From positions 1 through 52,173 of the forward strand of contig CAIWVW010000082.1 in NCBI GenBank assembly GCA_903916255.1: a DNA stretch of 52,173 bases, written 5' to 3'. The notes under the pieces are model-generated. The model was not told the origin of the DNA and did not search any database. It worked only from the letters and a program-made list of their open reading frames with translations. The number at the start of each line of letters is the position of its first letter. Position 1 is the first letter of the stretch. Of the stretch, positions 22,701 to 31,189 are shown one piece after another. The position numbers and the translations under genes were made by a program. The DNA is from an uncultured Bacteroidota bacterium. Its GTDB lineage: Bacteria > Bacteroidota > Bacteroidia > JABEUT01.

Positions 22701-24314
22701 TCAGTTCACCAGGTAATCAAAATTTCCTACAACCTTTATGCCCAGTTGGTAATAACTGTATAATTGACTATAGGTTGAAGGCGAAGAACCCATATTGAAC
22801 CGGGCATATAAAATTACATTTTTGGTATTGAACAATTCCTGTGTGCGGGCAGCATCCAGCGAAATAGTGAGTACCGAATTTACTGGGCTGGTAACTTTTC
22901 CGCTTACGGGATTAACCATTCCGCCGGCAATGGTTTGAGACGGGATAAATATAGAATCGTACACTGCATCATTCTGATTAAGCAAATACATTTGAAGCCC
23001 TGCGCTGAATGGGAACCCGTTGCTGGCATATATCGTCAGCTTTCCGCTTTTCACTTGTTTTGTGGGGCTGCCTGAACCGGAAAAATTTACAGCCAATGTA
23101 TCGGCAAGTGTAAGGTTATTGGCAATAAGCGAAAGTGGAATAGTTACATTAATTGCAGAGTTAATTCCATAGCCATAATAGGCAAAATCATTAAAGCCTG
23201 AAACATTGCCAAGCGGGTCGGTAGTTACTTTAAGGGCATACCCAATTGTTGTAGGCAAATTATCGAGCCATGCAAGAATATTGGAATTGGTTGGATTGAG
23301 TGAAAAATTCATCACAAAAGGATTCACGGGAGCTGCCGGATTATTCGTTTCAGTGGCCCGGTTAACATTTATAGTGGTGTTAATCAACCCCGCATCTGTA
23401 AGGTTAACTGTTGTATTTGTATGGCTGTTATACGATGACAATTGGGAAAGAATAAGGCTTGCATCTACCCCGAAACCATTGGAAAGAGTGAGATTAACAC
23501 TAACATTCTGAAGGCTGAGGCTGCCTGCCACAATTTTATTGAAAATAGGGAATGCCTCATTGGTGGGCCCGTATGCTTTGGTGGCGGTGCCGAAATAGCC
23601 TTTGGCATAATAGGGAATAACATGGGTGAACGATATACTGGCATTAACAAGTGTATCGAATGTGGCTACTGTTAATGCGCTTGCCGAAGAGTCAAGGCTC
23701 ACTTCTATACTTGTGGTAATATCATTATATCCATTATGCATGGGGCCCGTGAAGTCAACATTGTATCCTCCAAGGAAAATAGAATCTTTCACCGTAGTTT
23801 TCGGGCCCAATACCTTATAAATTCCGAGCACCTTCGAACCGTTGGTAATGTTATACACTTTGTATAAATAATCGACAGGTTGCGATAAAGGGTTTCTCAG
23901 CCTGTATACCATATATCCGGATTGCAGTATTCCTTTCACCAGTTCAACGCCCCCTAAATTGTACTGTGTAGTGGTGGGGTTTGTCAGAAACAAAGGGCTT
24001 CCGGGTTGAGCAGTTACTTGTGGCAATGGCCATACAGTATCATATCTGAACACTGTATCAGGTATGCTCAATAATGTATCCAAATTTAAATTATACAGCG
24101 AATCGATATACACCAATGAAACAGTACTGTCAGCATTGGCTGTTATATATTTGGAAGTGATAATATCGTTTATGGAAAGGTTTGCATTTACAAACGGGGC
24201 AAGAATTTGGGTGTTCCAGGAAGCCTGAGCATTCTTCCGGCAGGAAAGAAATATTCCCGCTGAAATAACAAGACAAAAAAATACTGCACTTATTTTAGCC
24301 CGTTTCAAATTCAT
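22701..24314 (-). CDS. Large surface or periplasmic lipoprotein
   Basis: 537 residues. The N-terminus MNLKRAKISAVFFCLVISAGIFLSC ends in a lipobox (IFLSC, Cys25) followed by RKNAQ. The rest is beta-rich with many Thr, Ser, Asn and Val residues (STVSLVYIDSLYNLNLDTLL, SLQNVSVNLTLSNGFGVDASLIL, SINVTIPLSLIANNLTLADTLAV) and no catalytic motif. Repetition of NLSL/NVTL strands suggests several immunoglobulin-like or LEA-like domains. Not assigned to a family. It heads a two-gene unit with the barrel protein 18 bases downstream; co-location suggests the lipoprotein works with the barrel at the outer membrane. Confidence 0.75.
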   Translation of the reverse strand: MNLKRAKISAVFFCLVISAGIFLSCRKNAQASWNTQILAPFVNANLSINDIITSKYITANADSTVSLVYIDSLYNLNLDTLLSIPDTVFRYDTVWPLPQVTAQPGSPLFLTNPTTTQYNLGGVELVKGILQSGYMVYRLRNPLSQPVDYLYKVYNITNGSKVLGIYKVLGPKTTVKDSIFLGGYNVDFTGPMHNGYNDITTSIEVSLDSSASALTVATFDTLVNASISFTHVIPYYAKGYFGTATKAYGPTNEAFPIFNKIVAGSLSLQNVSVNLTLSNGFGVDASLILSQLSSYNSHTNTTVNLTDAGLINTTINVNRATETNNPAAPVNPFVMNFSLNPTNSNILAWLDNLPTTIGYALKVTTDPLGNVSGFNDFAYYGYGINSAINVTIPLSLIANNLTLADTLAVNFSGSGSPTKQVKSGKLTIYASNGFPFSAGLQMYLLNQNDAVYDSIFIPSQTIAGGMVNPVSGKVTSPVNSVLTISLDAARTQELFNTKNVILYARFNMGSSPSTYSQLYSYYQLGIKVVGNFDYLVN

Positions 24315-24356
24315 TTACTTGCCTTTTTATCCGCCACCAATTCAGGTGAATGCATA

Positions 24357-24364
24357 CAAACTTA
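24357..24364 (-). promoter_or_regulatory. -7 box TAAGTTTG for the lipoprotein-barrel unit
   Basis: Minus-strand TAAGTTTG, 42 bases before the ATG at 24314. The gap to the patatin gene also holds two TTCAGGTGAA copies (24341-24350 and 24410-24419), possibly a regulator site. Confidence 0.5.
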
Positions 24365-24434
24365 CTGTTTTTTGTCTTATCATGGCTATCTCTGATTATT
24401 ATTCCTATTTCAGGTGAAAATCTGCTAGCCTGCG

Positions 24435-25403
24435 CTATGTAATACTGTTCACCAATTCAGTCATCGCTTTTTCATTGGTGCTTACGAACTCCAAACCTGC
24501 CTTATAAAGCGCATGAACATTTTCATGGGATACATTATCCATCTCTTTATTTAATCCCAATAAAGATGGTTGCAGGCGGATATATTCAGAACCTGTCTTT
24601 CCTTTAAATATTTCTTCCAATTGAAAGTGGACCATATCGCTATGCGCGGAAAAGCTAATATCAGCGAGTAAACGGGCCCAGTTCTTCTCACTTGTATCTT
24701 CCAGTTGTTCCGGAGTATAAGAAGTTGCCGGCAATCCCGTGCCTAATGATAGCAACATAAATTTTTCAGCATTCGGAAAAATACTTTTTGCCCGGATGTA
24801 TGCCTGCAAAGAAGGATTATAAGCGAATATACTTCCATCTATAAAAGTTCTTTTTCTGCCGGATAAAGAAGAAACAGTGGCAGGCGGAAATATGCCCGGC
24901 AATGCGGAAGTGGCCCTTGCCACATCCTTAACATAAAAATTAGCGCGGGGGTCGCTTATAGCAACATGCGAGAAAAACAAATAGGGTTCACACTGCAGCA
25001 TATCATACGCCGTAATGCAAGTGGGCTTTATCAACTGGCTAAGTTTAAGGCTTCCGAAAAAACTATTCAGCCCTGCTTCTAACCCGGCCGGTGAGTATTT
25101 GTGAAAACCTGTTTCAGTATTCGGTGTAAATGCCGAATCCCCATACCCGAAATAAAACTCTAACGCTTGCCGTGCCGTATATTTGGGTACTAACGCATTA
25201 TTATCTTCAGGTATAAGATACAAGCATGTCAACAATCCGCCGGTACTGGTTCCGGCAATTAAATCGAAATAATTGGCCAATCGGAAATCACTCTTGCCTG
25301 AAACTTCCTGCAATTTTTCTTCAAGCGCACTCAAAAAAGTTGCCGGCAATATCCCGCGAATACCTCCACCGTCAATCGATAATATCCTTATCACTTTACT
25401 CAT
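24435..25403 (-). CDS. Patatin-like phospholipase
   Basis: 322 residues. Lipid acyl hydrolase with a Ser-Asp dyad: oxyanion motif DGGGIRGILP (11-20), nucleophile elbow GTSTGG (Ser at about 53) and FIDGSIFAYNPS (Asp at about 190). No signal peptide or membrane helix, so it is cytoplasmic or a peripheral membrane enzyme. The start ATG at 25403 overlaps the end of the symporter gene by 8 bases, so the two are translationally coupled. The bacterial patatins of defence systems (CBASS, CapV) share this motif set, but no nucleotidyltransferase or other CBASS gene is adjacent, so a housekeeping lipid role is as likely. A detailed substrate cannot be read. Confidence 0.9.
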   Translation of the reverse strand: MSKVIRILSIDGGGIRGILPATFLSALEEKLQEVSGKSDFRLANYFDLIAGTSTGGLLTCLYLIPEDNNALVPKYTARQALEFYFGYGDSAFTPNTETGFHKYSPAGLEAGLNSFFGSLKLSQLIKPTCITAYDMLQCEPYLFFSHVAISDPRANFYVKDVARATSALPGIFPPATVSSLSGRKRTFIDGSIFAYNPSLQAYIRAKSIFPNAEKFMLLSLGTGLPATSYTPEQLEDTSEKNWARLLADISFSAHSDMVHFQLEEIFKGKTGSEYIRLQPSLLGLNKEMDNVSHENVHALYKAGLEFVSTNEKAMTELVNSIT

Positions 25404-26856
25404 TCGTTGTTTTCGGCCGGAAGCCGGAAGCTGTTAATAGCCCTATAAAGGTAAGCAAAGCATTTATGATTAGCATTTCAAACCCGAACTTGTAGCCATT
25501 AAACCACTCCACGGAATAGCTATTTATCACGTAACACACTATTGGTGAAATAATACAAATTGCAGGAATCCAATTGTCGTTTGTTTTCACTTTGGTAAGC
25601 ATTCCGAAAGCATATAAACCAAGCAGGGGGCCATAGGTATATCCCGCCACTTTAAACACTGCATTGATAATTATAGGATTATCAATCATCTTATAAATTA
25701 CGATTACAACAATTAAACTCACCGCCATCAGTATATGTACATACTTACGCATTTTCAGCTGTGAAGGTTGGTCTTTTTCCGAAATATTTAAAATATCAAC
25801 ACAGAAAGAAGTAGTTAATGCCGTTAATGCGGAATCGGCGCTGGCGAATGAAGCCGCTATTAAACCCATTACAAATAAAAATGCGACCGGAGTTCCGAAA
25901 GAGCCTTGAGTTGCTAACGTAGGATATAAATCATCAGGCTTTGCAGGCATTGCAATATGATTTGCTGCCGTAAACGTATATAATAATGAGCCCAATACAA
26001 GAAACATAAATACCACTATTGCCTGAATAATACTGAACGAAAACATATTTTTTTGTGCTTCGCCGATAGATTTGCAGGTAAGGTTTTTTTGCATCATATC
26101 CTGGTCAAGGCCTGTCATTGCAATGGCGATAAATATTCCACTGGCAAATTGCTTGTAAAAAGATTGCGGACTTTTAAAATCCCAAAAGAAAACTTGCGAA
26201 TGCGGTGAATTCTGAACACTTGCCACAAGCCCGCTGACATTGAGATGCAACGATTGGCAAATAAGATAAATAGTGCCGATTAAGGCAGCGATTAAAAAAG
26301 TGGTTTGTAACGCATCCGTCCAGATGATGGTTTTCATTCCGCCTTTGCGGGTATATAGCCAAATAAGTGCAACCATGCCCGAAGCATTCACCAGGAAAGG
26401 AACTCCCCAATGGCTGAATATGCAAATTTGCAATACTTCTACTGCTACATATAATCGGAATGCTGCTCCAATAATTCGTGACAATAGAAAAAAAGATGCT
26501 CCTGTTTTATATCCGAAAAATCCGTAGCGTTCTTTTAAATAAGTATAGATGGACGTTAACTGTAAACGATAAAATAACGGGAGCAGCACTCCACCTATCA
26601 CCCAATAGCCAACCATATAACCCAGCACCACTTCAAAATAAGAAAAGCTGCCACTGCCCACAGCTCCGGGGACAGAAATAAATGTAACACCCGAAATAGA
26701 AGACCCTATCATACCAAATGCAATAAGATACCAGGGCGATTTTCGGTTGGCAAGAAAAAAACTGTCGTTTGTATGTATGCGACCTGTAAGCCATGAAACG
26801 CCCATCAATACAGCGAAATAAATAACCAAACAAATAAATATGGCTGCTGCTGACAC
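25396..26856 (-). CDS. Sodium:solute symporter (SSF/SLC5)
   Basis: 486 residues with about 13 hydrophobic helices. SSF features: FLANRKSPWYLIAFGMIGSSISGVTFISVPG in the first inverted repeat, YWVIGGVLLPLFYRLQLTSIYTYLKERYG (the typical TS-TYEYL-ERF phrase), GGMKTIIWTDALQTTFLI (the conserved GGxxAVxWTDxxQ motif) and ASADSALTALTTSFCVDI. This fits a Na+-coupled transporter for a sugar, sialic acid, amino acid or similar solute; the substrate is not readable. It begins 3 bases after the stop of an unknown 126-residue gene and overlaps the patatin gene by 8 bases, giving a tight three-gene operon. Confidence 0.93.
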   Translation of the reverse strand: MSAAAIFICLVIYFAVLMGVSWLTGRIHTNDSFFLANRKSPWYLIAFGMIGSSISGVTFISVPGAVGSGSFSYFEVVLGYMVGYWVIGGVLLPLFYRLQLTSIYTYLKERYGFFGYKTGASFFLLSRIIGAAFRLYVAVEVLQICIFSHWGVPFLVNASGMVALIWLYTRKGGMKTIIWTDALQTTFLIAALIGTIYLICQSLHLNVSGLVASVQNSPHSQVFFWDFKSPQSFYKQFASGIFIAIAMTGLDQDMMQKNLTCKSIGEAQKNMFSFSIIQAIVVFMFLVLGSLLYTFTAANHIAMPAKPDDLYPTLATQGSFGTPVAFLFVMGLIAASFASADSALTALTTSFCVDILNISEKDQPSQLKMRKYVHILMAVSLIVVIVIYKMIDNPIIINAVFKVAGYTYGPLLGLYAFGMLTKVKTNDNWIPAICIISPIVCYVINSYSVEWFNGYKFGFEMLIINALLTFIGLLTASGFRPKTTNE

Positions 26857-26859
26857 CTG

Positions 26860-27240
26860 TTAATCCTTTTTATCTGAATACATTTTCCGAATAGCAACCT
26901 TCAAAATAATCCGTTTCATAATCATCTCCGAAAGGCATCGGTAATAAATATCATCGGGCACATTTTTCAAGGATGTTACTTGCGCTTCGGGGACATCAAT
27001 ACGATAAAGTATTTCCGAAAGTCGTGGAGTAAAAGTGGGTAATTCCTTTTCAAGTTCTTTTACAAATGTTTCAGCAATGTGGTCGCCTTGCAAATCGGTT
27101 TCCTCGTCCAATTTTACAGAGAACTCATTATTAAAATCCTTTGTCAGTTGCTCACTTACAGCCAACCAAAATTCTTTTCGCGAAACGAATTCTTTGTACT
27201 TATCTAAATAGGTAAAGTCATTTAAAACAATATCGGGCAT
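26860..27240 (-). CDS. Hypothetical small acidic protein, first gene of the symporter operon
   Basis: 126 residues, no signal peptide or membrane helix, mostly helical and rich in Glu, Lys and Asp (MPDIVLNDFTYLDKYKEFVSRKEFW, LSEMIMKRIILKVAIRKMYSDKKD). No motif recognised. It is preceded by a -7 box (27261-27268) and followed after 3 bases by the symporter start, so it heads an operon of unknown gene, symporter and patatin. A regulatory or accessory role for the transporter is possible only by position. Confidence 0.7.
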   Translation of the reverse strand: MPDIVLNDFTYLDKYKEFVSRKEFWLAVSEQLTKDFNNEFSVKLDEETDLQGDHIAETFVKELEKELPTFTPRLSEILYRIDVPEAQVTSLKNVPDDIYYRCLSEMIMKRIILKVAIRKMYSDKKD

Positions 27241-27260
27241 GGAGAAGGATTTTGATTATT

Positions 27261-27268
27261 CAAAGGTA
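27261..27268 (-). promoter_or_regulatory. -7 box TACCTTTG for the symporter operon
   Basis: Minus-strand TAnnTTTG match, 20 bases before the ATG at 27240. Confidence 0.5.
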
Positions 27269-27276
27269 GAAATCTT

Positions 27277-28128
27277 TTACTTCTCCTTCGAATCTATGTT
27301 AGCCAAATTAATTAGGAGATTGTAATAGAATGAACCGTCAATATTTTTAAATAATTGTGGCTTAGCTGATGCACTGTCCTTTTCAAATCCAATTGCATCA
27401 CTATAAGGATGAAATGCTACAATTTTATCAATTTTTATCCTGAAGGTTTTTGAAGGAGAAGTATAATAAATGTATTTATCTGTAATTGCAATTGTGCCTG
27501 TTCCATAGCTTACTATTGCAGTAGTTTGCACGGGATACCCCCTAAAAGAACTTGTTCTATAATAAAGACCTTTCGCAATTCTTACACTGATACCACTCGA
27601 ACCCCCTTGATAGTGCGTCCTTGTTTTTTGTTCGCAATAGACAATATCCTTTTCAGTCCATATTAGTTTCTCATCTTTTAGGAAATTGAAAGAGAGGCTT
27701 TGCTTTAGACTATCAACTTTAGTAGGAATAGCTCCATGTAATAATTCCCGCAATATTATAGATTTTAACATCTTTGAATAGGATTCACCCACCGTAATCG
27801 TCCCGCCTAATGACTTATTCCAAAACCTAAAAAAATCATTTATTTTATTCTCTGCATCTTCTGAAATCACACCGTCCATTGTCAATCTTGCTATTGCCGT
27901 ATCAAATCCTTGACCAAAAAGTTGGCTTAAATTATCTTTAGTAATATATGTCTTATCTGCTAATTCATTAATATTATTTTCTACAGAACCTGAATCTCCT
28001 CCAACAATAATAAAATCCGAAATTTTTTGAATTATTTGCGACTGACCAACCTCATGCTTTTGTTCACATTCCTTGTGCACATGTGAGAAAAAGCCTGCTT
28101 TCTGACCGCAATATTTACAAACTCCCAT
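27277..28128 (-). CDS. Zinc-ribbon and PH-like domain protein
   Basis: 283 residues, soluble. The N-terminus MGVCKYCGQKAGFFSHVHKEC carries Cys4, Cys7, His18 and Cys21, a short treble-clef or zinc-ribbon site. Residues 30-160 are helical. Residues about 165-260 have the strand order of bacterial PH domains: EKLIWTEKDIVYCEQ, YRTSSFRGYPVQTTAIVSYGTGTIAITDKYIYYTSPSKTFRIKIDKIVAFHPYSDAIGF. The combination of an N-terminal zinc knuckle and a bPH domain occurs in many uncharacterised bacterial proteins; role unknown. It has its own promoter at 28151-28158 and lies just downstream of the hutU remnant, on the far side of the GNAT-like cassette. Confidence 0.75.
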   Translation of the reverse strand: MGVCKYCGQKAGFFSHVHKECEQKHEVGQSQIIQKISDFIIVGGDSGSVENNINELADKTYITKDNLSQLFGQGFDTAIARLTMDGVISEDAENKINDFFRFWNKSLGGTITVGESYSKMLKSIILRELLHGAIPTKVDSLKQSLSFNFLKDEKLIWTEKDIVYCEQKTRTHYQGGSSGISVRIAKGLYYRTSSFRGYPVQTTAIVSYGTGTIAITDKYIYYTSPSKTFRIKIDKIVAFHPYSDAIGFEKDSASAKPQLFKNIDGSFYYNLLINLANIDSKEK

Positions 28129-28150
28129 AGTATTATATTTATTTTAGAAA

Positions 28151-28158
28151 CAAATATA
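28151..28158 (-). promoter_or_regulatory. -7 box TATATTTG for the zinc-ribbon/PH gene
   Basis: Minus-strand TAnnTTTG match, 22 bases before the ATG at 28128. Confidence 0.5.
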
Positions 28159-28171
28159 ATATTATTTGAAC

Positions 28172-28231
28172 TCAAAATAGCTCTTCTATCAACTTATCCT
28201 CCACCATATTCGGCAAAGTAATCTGCAAATT
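28172..28231 (-). pseudogene. Remnant of a second hutU 3' end
   Basis: Read on the minus strand it encodes NLQITLPNMVEDKLIEELF and a TGA stop (28172-28174). The intact hutU ends in NLQITLPNRVEDKLLEGLF, so 16 of 19 residues match and the DNA is closely similar with several silent changes. Upstream of Asn the similarity stops. It lies on the same strand as hutU, about 0.83 kb downstream, with the small gene and the GNAT-like gene in between. Confidence 0.85.
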
Positions 28232-28248
28232 CCCAGAAAAATTTACAC

Positions 28249-28419
28249 TTATTTAGCTTCGGTTTTTGCTTTTGTGCGCGAACGGGTTCTTTTTAATGCA
28301 AGTCTTTTTTTCTTTTTACAATTCTGTATATATGCGGATATTTCTTTCCTGTCTTTATCAGTTAGTGGCCTGTCAATAACATAGAAGTCAACATCTAACG
28401 GTTCCCTGATTAATCCCAT
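28249..28419 (-). CDS. Small basic-tailed protein paired with the GNAT-like gene
   Basis: 56 residues, ATG at 28419, stop at 28249-28251. It begins MGLIREPLDVDFYVIDRPLT, continues DKDRKEISAYIQNCKKKKRL and ends in a strongly basic tail ALKRTRSRTKAKTEAK. It starts only 4 bases after the stop of the GNAT-like gene, so both must share one transcript. I recall short Bacteroidota proteins with this same MGLIREPxxVDFYV opening next to such genes, but cannot check this here. The small size, basic tail and tight pairing suggest a partner or antitoxin-like role, which is inference. Confidence 0.75.
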   Translation of the reverse strand: MGLIREPLDVDFYVIDRPLTDKDRKEISAYIQNCKKKKRLALKRTRSRTKAKTEAK

Positions 28420-28423
28420 AAAT

Positions 28424-28951
28424 TTATGATTTAAAGTATTGGTTTATCAATTTATTTGCCTGTTCGTCTTCAATAATCATACGTTGTGAACTGATTAATT
28501 TAGCTCCTAACGTTTCTTTATAATGTTCTATGAGCTTAGTTTTAGCAATAAAAACAACAAAACCATCGTAGCCCACTTCCCTGGATTTTTTACAAGCGAA
28601 TGCAAACATATTTCCTGCAACGCCTATAAATGCTTTATCTTTCCCTATGTTAAATTTTGCGCTTTCTATTAAATGAATTAATATGTGGTCAGTTCCTATG
28701 CTTAGTGATATTAATCCCTGTATAATATTTGCGTTGCCTTTTATTGTCAGTTTATATATTTCCCTATCAGGGTAGCCTATTTCTTTATGCCAATCAAAGA
28801 GCCAATCTTTGCTCTTTATTTCTTTCTTATCCTTTTTTAATAACCTGTAAAACTCCGTATCGAAAATATCACCTGAATACCTGCTTTCAATCGAATTGGT
28901 AAGTTTATCTACCTCAATAGAAACTTCTTTAGATGCTTGTTTCCGTCCCAA
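28424..28951 (-). CDS. GNAT-fold acetyltransferase-like protein
   Basis: 175 residues. The second half fits the GNAT fold: a strand DHILIHLIESAKFN, an acetyl-CoA loop-like segment AFIGVAGNMFAFACKKSREVGYDGFVVF (motif A position, strand 4-loop-helix 3) and HYKETLGAKLISSQRMIIE, equal to the family's FYxKLGF motif B region. The first 50 residues are helical with many Lys and Asp. The start is TTG at 28951; no in-frame ATG is available nearby, and a TATATTTG box lies 23 bases upstream. The small gene at 28249-28419 follows after 4 bases. Together they lie between intact hutU and a hutU 3' remnant. Toxin or peptide acetyltransferase activity is possible but unproven. Confidence 0.7.
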   Translation of the reverse strand: MGRKQASKEVSIEVDKLTNSIESRYSGDIFDTEFYRLLKKDKKEIKSKDWLFDWHKEIGYPDREIYKLTIKGNANIIQGLISLSIGTDHILIHLIESAKFNIGKDKAFIGVAGNMFAFACKKSREVGYDGFVVFIAKTKLIEHYKETLGAKLISSQRMIIEDEQANKLINQYFKS

Positions 28952-28974
28952 AGTAATGGTATTTTCTTATATTA

Positions 28975-28982
28975 CAAATATA
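28975..28982 (-). promoter_or_regulatory. -7 box TATATTTG for the GNAT-like cassette
   Basis: Minus-strand TAnnTTTG match, 23 bases before the TTG start at 28951, inside the 53-base gap after hutU. Confidence 0.55.
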
Positions 28983-29004
28983 CGAATTTTCAGGAAGCAA
29001 CAGG

Positions 29005-31017
29005 TTAAAACAACCCCTCTAGCAATTTATCCTCCACCCTATTCGGCAAAGTAATTTGCAAATTCTTGGAGCGTTTTACTTCCCGTTTTGCGGTAAATAC
29101 AGCACCCTCATTCCTTGCCCAGGCGCGGCGGGCAATGCCGTTGTTCACATCCCAGAATAACATGGATTCTAAATTTTTGTCAGCATCGGCAGAGCCATCC
29201 AATACCATGCCAAAACCTCCGTTCATCACTTCGCCCCAACCTACTCCGCCACCATTATGAATGGAAACCCATGTCGCACCACGGAAAGAATCACCAATCA
29301 CATTTTGTATGGCCATATCGGCTGTGTAGCGTGAACCGTCATATATATTGGCTGTTTCCCGATAGGGTGAATCAGTTCCTGAAACATCGTGATGGTCGCG
29401 ACCAAGCACAACAGGTGCGGATAATTTTTTATCGCGCACCGCTTTGTTAAATGCCTTTGCAATGGCAATCCGCCCATCGGAATCTGCATACAATATGCGG
29501 GCTTGCGAGCCGACCACTAATTTATTTTTCTGCGCTTCTTTTATCCAATGTATGTTGTCGCGCAACTGCTGTTTTATTTCATTAGGCGCTTTTTTGTAAA
29601 GTCCCTCTAACACATTTGCAGCAATAGTATCTGTTAATTGTAAGTCTTTCGGATTGCCCGAAGTACACACCCAACGGAATGGCCCGAAGCCATAATCAAA
29701 ACATATAGGGCCCATAATATCTTCCACATAGGAAGGATAGATAAATGTTCCGTCTTTCTTAAATATATTGGCCCCTGCCCTACCTGCTTCCAATAAAAAT
29801 GCATTTCCATAATCAAAGAAATACATTCCTGCATCCGTCAGTCTAAGAATAGCATTCACCTGTCTTTTCAATGATTCATAGACTTTCTTTTTAAATTCTT
29901 CGGGATTGGAAGACATCATTTTGTTTGACTCTTCCAACGATAAGCCGACCGGATAATAGCCACCCGCAAAAGGATTATGCAGTGAGGTTTGGTCTGAACC
30001 CAATTCAATTTTCAAGTTATCTTTTGCAAACTTTTCCCAGAGTTCAACAATGTTACCCTGATAAGCCAATGAAATAGCCACCTTGCCTTTAACTGCTTTC
30101 TTAATTCGTTCAATCAGTTTATCCAGGTCGGTAAAAACTTCATCTACCCAGCCTTGCTTGTGGCGTTTCTCCACAACTTTGGGATTTATTTCTGCAATAA
30201 CACCTATTGCACCAGCAATTACAGCAGCCTTCGGTTGAGCGCCACTCATACCACCCAATCCTGATGAGACAAATATTTTTCCTGCTAAACTTCCATCTTT
30301 TCCAGCGGATTTTATCTTACGACCTGCATTCAATAATGTAATAGTAGTACCGTGCACGATACCCTGCGAACCTATATACATATAGGAGCCGGCAGTCATT
30401 TGTCCATATTGGGTTACACCCAGCGCATTAAATTTCTCCCAGTCATCGGGTTTGGAATAATTCGGAATCATCATACCATTTGTAACCACTACCCGAGGCG
30501 CATTTTTTGAGGAAGGAAATAATCCCATCGGGTGGCCGGAATACATAACCAGAGTTTGCTCATCTGTCATCTCCAACAAATATTTCATCGTGAGTAAATA
30601 TTGCGCCCAATTTTGAAACACTGCTCCATTTCCGCCATAGGTAATCAATTCATGCGGATGCTGCGCTACCGCTTCATCTAAATTATTTTGAATCATGAGC
30701 ATAATGGCGGCCGCCTTCTTCGATTTATGCGGATATTCTTTTATCGGACGGGCATACATTTTATATTGTGGACGAAAACGGTGCATATAAATACGTCCGT
30801 ATGTTTTCAATTCATCGGCAAATTCTTTGGCCAGTTTGGCATGGTGCTTGGCAGGAAAATAGCGTAGCGCATTCCGGATAGCGAGTTTTTTCTCCTCTTT
30901 TGACAGAATATCCTTGCGTTTGGGGGCATGGTTAATATTTTTGTCGTAAGCGGGCATTTCGGGTAACTTATCCGGAATACCTTTTATTATAGCCTTCTTG
31001 AATGCTTTTGAGTCCAT
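29005..31017 (-). CDS. hutU: Urocanate hydratase
   Basis: Second step of histidine breakdown: urocanate to imidazolone propionate, with tightly bound NAD+. 670 residues, longer than the about 555 of Pseudomonas HutU and in line with the long form found in Bacteroidota. Family regions: LITYGGNGAVFQNWAQY (the family's YGGxGxVFxNW), MYSGHPMGLFPSS, SSGLGGMSGAQPKAAVIAGA (NAD site), GSDQTSLHNPFAGGYYPVGLS, YVEDIMGPICFDYGFGPFRWVCTSG (active-site Cys region) and VSIHNGGGVGWGEVMNGGFGMVLDGS. The ATG at 31017 gives MDSKAFKKAIIKG. hutH, hutI and a convincing hutG are absent from the window. The 3' end of this gene is duplicated downstream at 28172-28231. Confidence 0.95.
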   Translation of the reverse strand: MDSKAFKKAIIKGIPDKLPEMPAYDKNINHAPKRKDILSKEEKKLAIRNALRYFPAKHHAKLAKEFADELKTYGRIYMHRFRPQYKMYARPIKEYPHKSKKAAAIMLMIQNNLDEAVAQHPHELITYGGNGAVFQNWAQYLLTMKYLLEMTDEQTLVMYSGHPMGLFPSSKNAPRVVVTNGMMIPNYSKPDDWEKFNALGVTQYGQMTAGSYMYIGSQGIVHGTTITLLNAGRKIKSAGKDGSLAGKIFVSSGLGGMSGAQPKAAVIAGAIGVIAEINPKVVEKRHKQGWVDEVFTDLDKLIERIKKAVKGKVAISLAYQGNIVELWEKFAKDNLKIELGSDQTSLHNPFAGGYYPVGLSLEESNKMMSSNPEEFKKKVYESLKRQVNAILRLTDAGMYFFDYGNAFLLEAGRAGANIFKKDGTFIYPSYVEDIMGPICFDYGFGPFRWVCTSGNPKDLQLTDTIAANVLEGLYKKAPNEIKQQLRDNIHWIKEAQKNKLVVGSQARILYADSDGRIAIAKAFNKAVRDKKLSAPVVLGRDHHDVSGTDSPYRETANIYDGSRYTADMAIQNVIGDSFRGATWVSIHNGGGVGWGEVMNGGFGMVLDGSADADKNLESMLFWDVNNGIARRAWARNEGAVFTAKREVKRSKNLQITLPNRVEDKLLEGLF

Positions 31018-31109
31018 AGAAATTTTTATTTAATTCAGCCGATAAAGGTAGCTGTTTCAGTAATTCTGCCTAACTTTGACCTGCAAATATCTATAATTAC
31101 CTTAATGGC

Positions 31110-31132
31110 ATCCCGAAGCGATTGTTCGGGAT
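31110..31132. repeat. Hairpin ATCCCGAA/TTCGGGAT between hutU and hemCD
   Basis: Eight-bp perfect arms with a 7-base loop in the 172-base divergent gap, preceded by GGC. It could be a dispersed repeat or a regulator site; nothing nearby decides. Confidence 0.5.
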
Positions 31133-31177
31133 AACAAAACTACGTTATACAGAACATAAAACATGACTTGTTTTGTA

Positions 31178-31185
31178 TAATTTTG
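31178..31185 (+). promoter_or_regulatory. -7 box TAATTTTG for hemCD
   Basis: TAnnTTTG match ending only 4 bases before the ATG at 31190, so the transcript may start at or next to the start codon (leaderless). Confidence 0.55.
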
Positions 31186-31189
31186 CAAT

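Noticed and set aside
24435-25403. CBASS effector (CapV-like patatin)
   Set aside because: No cyclic-oligonucleotide synthase or other CBASS gene is adjacent; the gene is coupled to a symporter. The class III cyclase at 483-2420 is a receptor cyclase and unrelated.
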